From Candidatus Caenarcanales bacterium (GTDB lineage: Bacteria; Cyanobacteriota; Vampirovibrionia; LMEP-6097): a stretch of DNA of 29,062 bases. The notes under the pieces are model-generated. The model was given only the letters and a program-made list of their open reading frames with translations, did not search any database and was not told the DNA's origin. Shown here one piece after another: positions 22,207-29,062 of this stretch. A program made the translations under genes and the position numbers. How positions within the stretch are numbered: position 1 is the first letter of the stretch; each line of letters starts with the position of its first letter. Where the stretch lies: positions 1 through 29,062 of the forward strand of contig JAKVAO010000030.1 in the NCBI GenBank assembly GCA_022447685.1. Direction: 5' to 3'.

Positions 22207-23823
22207 CTATTTTGGATTTTTAAAAACACTCTGATAGTCACCATTCTCCAATTTGTGTAAAACCTTAATAAATTCTCTTACTGTATGAAGTTGACTTGGA
22301 ATTTCCCTGGTCATTTCTTTCATAAATTTTTTCACATCTTGGGCTGCATTTTGATTGTTTTCTGCAGCTCCTATTCCAGCTATGATTCCATTTGACCCTT
22401 TTTGAATGGCAGCTACTATGAGACCATTGAAGATAGAATAAGGTGATGCATTTAAGGGGTTCCAAAATCTTTCTTTGCGATTATTATCATTTTGCTTTTT
22501 TGCAATTCTTGAAGTTTCAAATGAAGCTTTTTTGTAACCATTGATATCTTCTTTACTTTTATTGCCATTATCGTAAAAACTTAATCCAAGAGCAATTTCT
22601 TCATTCGATGCCTCTAATTTTTCTACTGATAAATCTCGTGCTGCTTGATTAACCTTACTGGATAAACCATAAGAACGTAACATTGTTGCAGCATTGTTTG
22701 CAAGCATTGCACTTTTGGCTATGGTTCCAGTTGGAGATAAAGCCGTACCTAAAGCACCAGAGAAAGCAAACACAAATGCTGGACCAACATCCACTAGTAA
22801 ACTTGACATTAGAGGGCCAATTTCTTTAACCGCTTGTTTTCTCATATTGTCAAGGGTCATCATTTCTTTAGTACTTAGATTGCCTTTTTCTTGAGCCTCA
22901 ACAAATATATCAATTGCTTTACTGTTAAGTCTTTCTCTTAGCTCTTCTGAAAAAGTGTCTTTATAGCCACCTGCTACAGATCTTAAGGGCTCTGATAAAC
23001 CTTTGTTTACTAAGCAGTTTGTAACAAGACCTGAAATTGGGAAGGTACTTTGTATCACAGGAGGAGCTTTTTCCATAAGATTAATTACAGCAAAGCTTCC
23101 AGCAATCTTTCCCATTTCATGACTCATTTTTCTATCATCTTCGTAGCCAAAATCTTTACATAGAGTTTTTAAAGTTGATAATGCTTTATTGACAAGAGGT
23201 TTTTCATCATTAAAGACTGTTATTAATTCTTCTAAATCTTGTGTTTTTAATTGATATGTATCGCTTAATTCTTGTGCAATAAGTTTTTTTACTTTTCTTT
23301 TACCCTTAGTTGTGGCGTTTGTATAATCTAGATCTTGCATTTTTCCTTGAATATCAGCGTGTATTGAGCTTAAATTCAATAAATTGGCTAAAGATTGACT
23401 ATAACTCAAGATATCAGAATGAAAGGCTAGGTTTGAAGAATTATCTGGATTAATGTTTCGATAATTGTTCATTGCTTCTTTTGTGACTTCACGAATGGCT
23501 TCAGGCGGAATCGGACTTCTTTGTCCTGTATGATCATGAGTCAATTCAGATAAAGATTTATAAATGTTTTCTAGTAATGTACAGTGAGATTCATCTTGTA
23601 AGTTAATACTATTTTGACTTTCATAAATTCCTAAACTTTTCTTTGCTATATGCAAAGAAAGTGCTGGATTATGAACTGAACCAGGTTCTATATTATTACC
23701 ATGCATAGTCTGGGTGTAGTTCTGAAAATTTGCTTTTTTTCTTGCTGATGCTCTGACTTTACTCTTGTTTGGGGTTAATGCCCATAGGGTTTTTTGAAAT
23801 TCTCTCTTAATGCCATTTAACAT
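22207..23823 (-). CDS. Large hypothetical protein (538 aa) with hydrophobic central region
   Basis: Not recognised. The N-terminus is basic (MLNGIKREFQKTLWALTPNKSKVRASARKK) and a polar helical part follows to about residue 240. Moderately hydrophobic stretches lie at about 240-275, 340-390 (LLVDVGPAFVFAFSGALGTAL) and 460-490 (IFNGLIVAAIQKGSNGIIAG), separated by Lys/Asn/Glu-rich segments. The Gly/Ala-rich hydrophobic stretches could insert into a membrane, but there is no signal peptide. A Shine-Dalgarno (GGAG, 8 nt before the ATG) supports the start. It is divergent from another unrecognised gene at 23997. Confidence 0.75.
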   Translation of the reverse strand: MLNGIKREFQKTLWALTPNKSKVRASARKKANFQNYTQTMHGNNIEPGSVHNPALSLHIAKKSLGIYESQNSINLQDESHCTLLENIYKSLSELTHDHTGQRSPIPPEAIREVTKEAMNNYRNINPDNSSNLAFHSDILSYSQSLANLLNLSSIHADIQGKMQDLDYTNATTKGKRKVKKLIAQELSDTYQLKTQDLEELITVFNDEKPLVNKALSTLKTLCKDFGYEDDRKMSHEMGKIAGSFAVINLMEKAPPVIQSTFPISGLVTNCLVNKGLSEPLRSVAGGYKDTFSEELRERLNSKAIDIFVEAQEKGNLSTKEMMTLDNMRKQAVKEIGPLMSSLLVDVGPAFVFAFSGALGTALSPTGTIAKSAMLANNAATMLRSYGLSSKVNQAARDLSVEKLEASNEEIALGLSFYDNGNKSKEDINGYKKASFETSRIAKKQNDNNRKERFWNPLNASPYSIFNGLIVAAIQKGSNGIIAGIGAAENNQNAAQDVKKFMKEMTREIPSQLHTVREFIKVLHKLENGDYQSVFKNPK

Positions 23824-23959
23824 TATTCATCTCCAATTACCCCGCCCTTTCTTTATCTCTACTCTTATAAAGATAAGAAAAGTTTTATTTTTACCAAGAT
23901 GATCGAAAAAATAGATTGTTTTGCAGTATTCTTGAACTTATCTTGAAGTGGATTGTGTA

Positions 23960-23989
23960 TTTACTTTATCTTTCATTTTATGTTATTAT
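23960..23989 (+). promoter_or_regulatory. Promoter with -10 placed 7 nt before ATG 23997
   Basis: TTTACT (23960-23965), an 18-nt spacer and TATTAT (23984-23989), then 7 nt to the ATG. The layout is the same as at 9520-9557 and supports ATG 23997 as the true start of the following broken gene. Confidence 0.5.
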
Positions 23990-23996
23990 CTTGTCC

Positions 23997-25051
23997 ATGG
24001 TTGATCTTCCAAAAATTCCAGAACAAGAAACTAGGTTTCAATTTCAGGCTATTCCGCCTCTGGTTCAAAAAATCCTATTCTTAATGATTCTGGCTTTGAA
24101 GGGAATGTTTTTTCACCTAATAAAGTATTAGAAGGCTTGTCCAACAAAGGCAGTAAAATCATCTCTTATGCAGAAAATACCTTCATTAATTTATTTGGAC
24201 TTCAACCTATTTCTAAAAATGAGTTAGTTCGAGTTAAAGAAAAAAGAGATCATTATTTAGAATTGAAACAAAATTTACAAAGGCTTTCAGATCAAATTTC
24301 AGAGCCGATAAAAGATATATTAGAAACATTTCAGAAACCAGTTCAAGATGATCATAGTGAAGAATATTATCTACGATTAGGTGAGGATGAATATTATAAT
24401 TGGGATTCAGGTCTCGATCCATATTCACTTAAAAAAGGAAATATTGCTTTTTTTCATCCTCACGAAGGTGGCAATAAACAAAAAGGGATAGACTCTAGTT
24501 TGGATAAAAGTTCAGATGCTTTATCAAAATCAAAACTTATGATGAAATTTATGAATGAAGATGATAGATTTTCTCCTCTATTACAAGCAACTAATGAAGA
24601 TTTTTGGAAATCTTACTTTAATTCAGCAAGTGAATTAAGGGCAGCTAGGAAAGACTTAAATCAAGAAATTAAGCTGTTGAATCGAGGAGAATCTATTGAC
24701 GATAGTCAATACTCACCTAATATTGAAGACGCCTCTTATTTAGAGTATCTTCGAAAAACTTCTTTCACTGAGCCTCTAGAAGATGAACATATATTTAATA
24801 CTAATTACGAAGCATTATTCCGAACCACTAATAATCCATACCAAAAAGTAAGTAATCAAGATATGAAAGATATTTTGAAAGCTCTTGGTGATACAACTGA
24901 CGATGATTTATCTACTGATCCCAAGGATAGAACTGCTGATAATAAGAGAGATGTCGTTAAAAAGTTCAAGCAATATGTAGAAGCTGGTGATTATCTCCCT
25001 CCAGATCTGAATGCAAATATTAGACTTGCATTGTTGAGGCATGGTTTATGA
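23997..25051 (+). CDS. Hypothetical protein (about 351 aa), frame broken near the 5' end
   Basis: Not recognised. The long intact part (24137-25051, 304 codons if read from a TTG) has no plausible start signal, yet its frame is coding-like further upstream (KNPILNDSGFEGNVFSPNKV then LEGLSNKGSK). ATG 23997, with a good promoter, gives MVDLPKIPEQETRFQFQAIP in another frame that ends at 24131. One extra A in the A6 run at 24067-24072 would join the two into about 351 aa. So this is either a one-base deletion (pseudogene), slippage at the A run, or an assembly error. The protein is polar and rich in Asp/Lys/Asn, with no signal peptide. It ends by overlapping a 53-aa ORF. Confidence 0.65.
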
Positions 25052-25202
25052 GTTTGACCTCAAAGACACACCATATGATAAACACTCTTATTACCAAAAA
25101 AATGAAATTTTAAAACCCAGCGCTCAAGACTCTATAAATGAGTTGTATATTAAAGCAGAAGAGGGTCCTATATCAATGTTTAAAAGTGACAAAAAAAATT
25201 AA
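25041..25202 (+). CDS. Small overlapping hypothetical ORF (53 aa)
   Basis: MVYEFDLKDTPYDKHSYYQK and on to SMFKSDKKN: 53 aa, polar, starting 11 nt before the stop of the previous gene in another frame. It could be a translationally coupled small protein, or the displaced C-terminus of the upstream protein after a second frame error. No Shine-Dalgarno of note. Confidence 0.4.
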   Translation: MVYEFDLKDTPYDKHSYYQKNEILKPSAQDSINELYIKAEEGPISMFKSDKKN

Positions 25203-25270
25203 GCTGTCTATTTCAGGCATCAATTTTTTCAAAAAATCACCTTAAAATCTGCGATAATAAGCCATAGCCT

Positions 25271-26257
25271 ATGCCTGAAACTAAAATTAGTGAGTCTATA
25301 GAGATAGCCAAATCTGTTTTTGAAGTCGAAGCAGAGACTTTGAATTTGGTGAAAGATTCTCTGGATGATAACTTTGTTAAAGCTGTGGACTTGATTCATG
25401 CTGCAACTGGACGTGTAGTCGTTACTGGCATGGGTAAATCTGGTCATATTGGTGCTAAGATCGCTGCAACTTTAGCAAGTACTGGTACTAGTTCTTTTTT
25501 CGTTCATCCAGCAGAAATGGGGCACGGTGATTTGGGGATGGTTCTCGCTAGTGATGTTGTGCTTGCACTTTCTTATAGTGGTAGAACTGAAGAGTTACGT
25601 AAGATTTTAGTGCCTATTAAGAAACTCGGAGCCAAAGTTATCGCTATTACTGGTGGTACTGAAAGTCCTCTCGCTAATTATGCTGACTCAGTTTTGTACA
25701 CACCTATAACTAAAGAAGCTTGCCCTTTAGATTTGGCTCCTACTAGTAGTACTACTGCTGCTCTTGCTATGGGCGACGCTTTAGCTGTCGCTTTGATGAC
25801 CAAAAATAATTTTAAGAAAGATGATTTTGCAAGATCACATCCTTTAGGAAGTTTAGGGCAGAGTATAGTTCCTATCTCTGATGTTATGCGCTCTCAGGCT
25901 AGTATTCCTAGTGTTGCTCCTGATGCGAACTATTCACAGATTTTGGCTGAAATATCAGATAAAGAACTTGGTTTTACCGCTGTTGTTGATTCTGCTAATA
26001 AATTACTTGGGGTCATTACTGATGGTGATTTGCGAAGGGCTCAGATTAAGTTTATGGATCAAATTTTTCAAAAAAATGCTGCTGATATTATGAGTGCGAG
26101 TCCTAAGACCATGAAATCTGATGATTTAGCAATTGCTGCTGCAAAAATGATGGAAAAGAACAGAATTGGGCAAATAGTAATTGTGGATGACTCTAATATT
26201 ATGCAGGGAGTATTAGATCTTAAGGATTTATTATCTGCTGGCTTTATGGTCTCTTAA
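25271..26257 (+). CDS. kdsD: Arabinose-5-phosphate isomerase (KpsF/GutQ family)
   Basis: 328-aa enzyme that interconverts ribulose 5-phosphate and arabinose 5-phosphate, the first step to KDO for LPS. An N-terminal SIS sugar-isomerase domain (about 40-175) has GMGKSGHIGAKIAATLASTG, HPAEMGHGDLG, SYSGRTEEL and the TSSTTAALAMGDALA stretch. Two CBS domains (about 205-325) follow, with VITDGDLRR in the first. Length is standard. A GATAAT lies 13 nt before the ATG and a TAAAAT 26 nt before it; no Shine-Dalgarno. With LpxD it confirms an LPS pathway. Confidence 0.93.
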   Translation: MPETKISESIEIAKSVFEVEAETLNLVKDSLDDNFVKAVDLIHAATGRVVVTGMGKSGHIGAKIAATLASTGTSSFFVHPAEMGHGDLGMVLASDVVLALSYSGRTEELRKILVPIKKLGAKVIAITGGTESPLANYADSVLYTPITKEACPLDLAPTSSTTAALAMGDALAVALMTKNNFKKDDFARSHPLGSLGQSIVPISDVMRSQASIPSVAPDANYSQILAEISDKELGFTAVVDSANKLLGVITDGDLRRAQIKFMDQIFQKNAADIMSASPKTMKSDDLAIAAAKMMEKNRIGQIVIVDDSNIMQGVLDLKDLLSAGFMVS

Positions 26258-26267
26258 CATAATTTGT

Positions 26268-26273
26268 TAAAAT
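26268..26273 (+). promoter_or_regulatory. Candidate -10 box (TAAAAT) before the 170-aa membrane protein
   Basis: TAAAAT, 8 nt before the GTG at 26282, in the gap after kdsD. Confidence 0.35.
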
Positions 26274-26281
26274 TAAAAATA

Positions 26282-26794
26282 GTGAAGTTGTTTCAACTCA
26301 ATTTAATAAGTTTTCTCGGGCTTGCGCTAGCTGTAATTCTGTTTTTGGTTATACCCAGTCTTGTTATTAAGCTTATTTGGAATGGCGTTTATGGTGGTTT
26401 CCTTGAGCGTGATCTTAGTATCGATATATGGCAGGCATCATTACTTTGGGGAGCAGCGATAACCCTGATATATATGTCAGGTATAGTTAGAATTGATTTT
26501 CAGACTATTGATTCTATAGATTTAGATTCTATCGAGAATTCTGATTTGCGGGAGAAGATTCGTAAACTCAAAGAAGAAAGAGATCAAGAGAAATCTCATA
26601 ATAAATCTTCCAAATTCGAATTAGATCCCCAGAAAAAAGAACAGATTATTGAACATTTAAAAAGATCTTTTGCTATGAGTCCTGATGATGTGCAGGAATT
26701 AAGAACCAAAATGATGGACAAACTCAAAGAAGAAGAGCAAGCTCAGTCAGATGAGCTAAATCAGCAGAAGAGTGATGAAGAAGATAAGTCTTAG
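26282..26794 (+). CDS. Two-helix membrane protein with charged tail
   Basis: About 170 aa, not recognised. Two hydrophobic helices (about 7-31 and 47-66) are followed by a long Glu/Lys/Asp/Gln-rich, helical C-terminal part (about 75-170), presumably cytoplasmic and perhaps coiled coil. I prefer GTG 26282 (MKLFQLNLISFLG), with TAAAAT 8 nt upstream; TTG 26264 is the alternative start. It begins 24 nt after kdsD, so they may be co-transcribed. It converges with the SurA-like gene, only 3 nt between the stops. Confidence 0.65.
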   Translation: MKLFQLNLISFLGLALAVILFLVIPSLVIKLIWNGVYGGFLERDLSIDIWQASLLWGAAITLIYMSGIVRIDFQTIDSIDLDSIENSDLREKIRKLKEERDQEKSHNKSSKFELDPQKKEQIIEHLKRSFAMSPDDVQELRTKMMDKLKEEEQAQSDELNQQKSDEEDKS

Positions 26795-26797
26795 AGC

Positions 26798-27901
26798 TTA
26801 AATTCTGCTTTCCATTTCAGAAACATATTTATTTTTTAATTCTTTGAATATAAACGGATAAGCTTCATCTAGAGTTTCGTGTACTTCCCTTTCAATTTTT
26901 TTGAGTTGTACTATGTGATAGCCGTGTTCTGATTCTATGATTTTTGAGACTTCACCTGGTTCTTCTAGGGATTTTACGCTTTCACTGATTTGCTGTGAGT
27001 AGAAATTGTATCTATCATTGGCTGGGACTACCATATCGAAGAGAGTTAGATCATTGAAAAAGTCTTTGTTGATTTTGTAATTTGGATTTTTTAGAAGTAT
27101 ATTTTTGAGGTATGAGATCTGCTCTACTGCTGAATCAGCTTTTTTACTAATGTAAAACTGTCTGAAATAGTAATTATCATTATGCTTGCTGTTATTTTTA
27201 GCGTTGAAATAAGCATCTTCTATACTTTGTTTTACTTTTTTCTTGAAATTGGGGTCTTGTTTAATTTTATCCATGAAGGCTTCTTCAGCTAGAATTTGTT
27301 TTGCTAGCTCAGATTTAGTGTAGAAAACCAAATCCTTCATATTTAATTTGTAATCACTTAGTTTATTTTTTAAAACTACCTTCCCGCCGATATTGGTTTC
27401 AAGTTCATAAATATTTTCTAGTACCTTATTATTATCAATTTTTTGCTTCGATTTATTGATCATTTGTATTGCTTGCAGGCGTGACTGATAATCCTCTCTA
27501 ATCCTTTTGCTGATTTTGTTTTCATAGTATTCATTGAACATGAATTTTTCATAGAATCTAGCTTGTAAGGTTTTAAGCTCAATATTATTAACCTCTAAAT
27601 AATTATTGAGTTGCTCTGGGGATCTGAAATTAGCTTCTAAGTATTTTTTCCAGCTTTGTTTCAAGTCTTGTTCTACTATTGTAATTGCTTGCTTTTCGAT
27701 ATCATCAAATATTTCTTCTTTAAGTTTCTCTAGTTCTGGTTTTAATTTGATTTGAAAATTACTAGGAAAGAGTTTTTCCATGGAGTAAGCTCTGTAAGCC
27801 TGTTCGATTTTATCGATTTGACTTATACTTGGATTTGCTGAGCAAGGCAATGCTGCTGCACATAATAAGAATATTAGGCTTGGTAATTTGTCTTTGAACA
27901 T
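26798..27901 (-). CDS. SurA/PpiC-like periplasmic peptidyl-prolyl isomerase
   Basis: 367-aa secreted protein. Signal peptide MFKDKLPSLIFLLCAAALPCSA, then a helical SurA-N-like region (about 25-200). The C-terminal parvulin-like part contains FRQFYISKKADSAVEQI, then KSLEEPGEVSKIIESEHGYH and IVQLKKIE, the usual end of PpiC domains (G.V...V....G.HI..L). The middle of the isomerase domain is divergent, so catalytic activity is uncertain and a pure chaperone role for outer-membrane proteins is possible. A cysteine at position 20 could even be a lipobox, though the context LPCSA is weak. The start is divergent from the ABC ATPase gene. Confidence 0.75.
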   Translation of the reverse strand: MFKDKLPSLIFLLCAAALPCSANPSISQIDKIEQAYRAYSMEKLFPSNFQIKLKPELEKLKEEIFDDIEKQAITIVEQDLKQSWKKYLEANFRSPEQLNNYLEVNNIELKTLQARFYEKFMFNEYYENKISKRIREDYQSRLQAIQMINKSKQKIDNNKVLENIYELETNIGGKVVLKNKLSDYKLNMKDLVFYTKSELAKQILAEEAFMDKIKQDPNFKKKVKQSIEDAYFNAKNNSKHNDNYYFRQFYISKKADSAVEQISYLKNILLKNPNYKINKDFFNDLTLFDMVVPANDRYNFYSQQISESVKSLEEPGEVSKIIESEHGYHIVQLKKIEREVHETLDEAYPFIFKELKNKYVSEMESRI

Positions 27902-27941
27902 TAGTATGAACAGGTTACTATAGTGTATTATTAAATTGATT

Positions 27942-28703
27942 ATGAGTCAAAAACTTTTAGAGATTAAGGATCTGGAAATTTATTTCCCAGAGAATGATTT
28001 CAAAGCCTTGAAGTCTATTAGCTTTGATATTAATGAAGGTGAGATTCTTGCATTAGTTGGTGAGAGCGGTAGTGGTAAATCACTTACAGCAGGAGCAATT
28101 ATTGGTTTAAATCCATTGAATTCAGTTATTCAAGGGCAGATTTCATACAAAGGACAGGAACTTTATCCTGACTATCCAGAGAAGCTTCGTGGTAAGCACA
28201 TCGCAATGATTCCTCAGGATACCTTGAGTGCACTTAACCCTGTATTTAGAGTTGGTGAACAGGTTTACGAAGCTTTAGATATTTGGCGTAAGGATTTAAG
28301 TAAAGAAGAAAAGAAAGCTATTGTACTCAAGACTTTTGCTGATGTCGGAATCGCAGACCCTGAGACTTGTTATCAAGCTTATCCTCATGAGATTTCAGGT
28401 GGGATGAGGCAGAGAGCTATGATTGCTATGGCAGTAATCAATGAACCAGATATTATTATCGCGGATGAAGCTACTACTGCACTTGATGTTACGGTTCAGG
28501 CTTTGATTTTGAAACTACTTAAAGATCTCAATAAAACTATTTTATTTATTACTCACGATCTTGGTGTTGTTGCTGAAATTGCAGATAGAGTTCTTGTCAT
28601 GAGACATGGCACGATTTTAGAAGAAGCTGATGTTTATTCTATTTTTGAGAAGCCGGAGCATGACTATACCAAAGAACTTCTGGCTTCGATTCCACGGATT
28701 TGA
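27942..28703 (+). CDS. Oligopeptide/dipeptide-type ABC transporter ATPase (short DppD/OppD-like)
   Basis: 253-aa ABC ATPase of the peptide/nickel (Opp/Dpp) type. Walker A GESGSGKS (40-47), a Q-loop at IAMIPQDTLSALNPVF, the signature SGGMRQRAMIAMAV, Walker B IIIADEATTALDV and the switch ITHDLGVV are all intact. It stops after HDYTKELLASIP, so the roughly 70-residue C-terminal Opp domain of full DppD/OppD is absent. No permease or second ATPase gene is next to it. I prefer ATG 27942 over the in-frame TTG at 27936. TATTAT stands 10 nt upstream; no Shine-Dalgarno. Confidence 0.88.
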   Translation: MSQKLLEIKDLEIYFPENDFKALKSISFDINEGEILALVGESGSGKSLTAGAIIGLNPLNSVIQGQISYKGQELYPDYPEKLRGKHIAMIPQDTLSALNPVFRVGEQVYEALDIWRKDLSKEEKKAIVLKTFADVGIADPETCYQAYPHEISGGMRQRAMIAMAVINEPDIIIADEATTALDVTVQALILKLLKDLNKTILFITHDLGVVAEIADRVLVMRHGTILEEADVYSIFEKPEHDYTKELLASIPRI

Positions 28704-28786
28704 AGTTTTCTTAGATTTTGTGAAAAATGGAGTCGCAGTTTCCATATTTGTGTGTTTTTTGGAGTTTTGGTTTCTATTTATCGTGG

Positions 28787-28792
28787 TAAAAT
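28787..28792 (+). promoter_or_regulatory. TAAAAT box before the AAA ATPase fragment
   Basis: TAAAAT, 6 nt before the ATG at 28799. The six bases between are GGAGTT, which could also be read as a Shine-Dalgarno set too close. Confidence 0.35.
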
Positions 28793-28798
28793 GGAGTT

Positions 28799-29002
28799 AT
28801 GATTGAAAGGATTCTTAATTTTCCTTTTGAAAACAATAAGTCCTTTTTTCTTTTTGGTCCCAGGGGGACTGGTAAAACTTTATGGCTTAAGTCTAAACTT
28901 AGTTCTTGTATATATATTGATCTTTTGCATAGTGGAGTCTTTAATGATTTAGAGGCAAGACCAGAGAGGCTTGAAAATTATATTCCTAAGAGCCTGTCTT
29001 GA
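28799..29002 (+). pseudogene. AAA ATPase (DUF4143-type), truncated after 67 codons
   Basis: MIERILNFPFENNKSFFLFG then PRGTGKTLWLKSKL: the start of an AAA_14/DUF4143-family ATPase with a Walker A GPRGTGKT. The segment YIDLLHSGVFNDLEARPERLENYIPK is typical of the family, which normally continues for about 380-480 residues. Here a TGA ends the frame directly after the YIPK segment. The sequence from about 28990 (GAGCCTGTCTTGAAAGTT) looks like the terminal repeat of an IS5-type element, so the gene may be cut by an insertion whose body lies beyond the window. Confidence 0.6.
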
Positions 29003-29062
29003 AAGTTAGTAATATTTAAGCTATGGAACCTAATGGGGTTAGAAGGCGTCTATAGACTTGGA

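Noticed and set aside
22265..22465. 66-aa minus-strand ORF inside the 538-aa gene
   Set aside because: Frame-shifted shadow of the larger gene with Cys/Ser/Trp-rich chance composition.
28723..28798. Repeated AAAATGGAGT upstream of the AAA ATPase as a direct-repeat regulatory site
   Set aside because: Only two 10-base copies in AT-rich sequence; no third copy or symmetry to support an operator.
1..29062. CRISPR arrays, tRNA and rRNA genes
   Set aside because: No regularly spaced direct repeats, no tRNA-like cloverleaf or TTCGA-type T-loop with matching arms, and no rRNA-like stretch were seen on reading both strands.

Overview
The window is AT-rich bacterial chromosome with densely packed genes. 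LpxD, KdsD, two Skp/OmpH-like proteins, a SurA-like protein and a TonB/ExbB/ExbD set imply an outer membrane with LPS. FlgM-like, FlgN and MotA proteins imply flagella. The GerMN lipoprotein, the cyanobacterial look of the TonB linker and of GlyQ, and an MqnP/UbiA-type prenyltransferase together suggest a non-photosynthetic relative of Cyanobacteria (Melainabacteria/Vampirovibrionia type). That placement is an inference from remembered families, not a database result. I see no rRNA, tRNA or CRISPR array.

Layout. Positions 142-6128 (minus strand) form an envelope block: two OmpH-like genes, lpxD, a 120-bp palindromic element, glyQ, tonB, exbB, exbD. Divergent from it, 6165-7170 (plus) carries a GerMN lipoprotein and tsaE. 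Positions 7228-12090 (plus) hold three unrecognised proteins (635, 121 and 344 aa). The third is broken three codons after its start by an IS66-family insertion (9567-11057) with an 8-bp target duplication. Positions 12087-14639 (minus) carry a small protein, a UbiA-type prenyltransferase, a thioredoxin-reductase-like flavoprotein and a small basic protein. Then come a 49-aa membrane protein, an etfB without etfA, a HEPN-MNT toxin-antitoxin pair, two small unknown proteins and the relic of another nucleotidyltransferase. Positions 17399-19821 (minus) are flagellar: two FlgM-like genes, flgN and motA. Positions 20088-22168 (minus) hold a second HEPN-MNT pair, tsaB and a TPR protein. Two further unrecognised proteins (538 and about 351 aa) diverge from 23.9 kb. 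The end contains kdsD, a membrane protein, a SurA-like chaperone, a short Opp/Dpp-type ABC ATPase and a truncated AAA (DUF4143-type) ATPase that may be cut by another insertion.

The most interesting structural signal is in translation starts. The hexamer TAAAAT lies exactly 7 nt upstream of the start codon of five separate transcription units, and 6-9 nt upstream of three more, without a usable Shine-Dalgarno sequence in most cases. Two further genes have -35/-10 promoters with the -10 box 7 nt before ATG. This looks like a -10 box placed so that transcription begins at the start codon (leaderless mRNA). Genes inside operons and the flagellar genes instead carry ordinary Shine-Dalgarno sequences.
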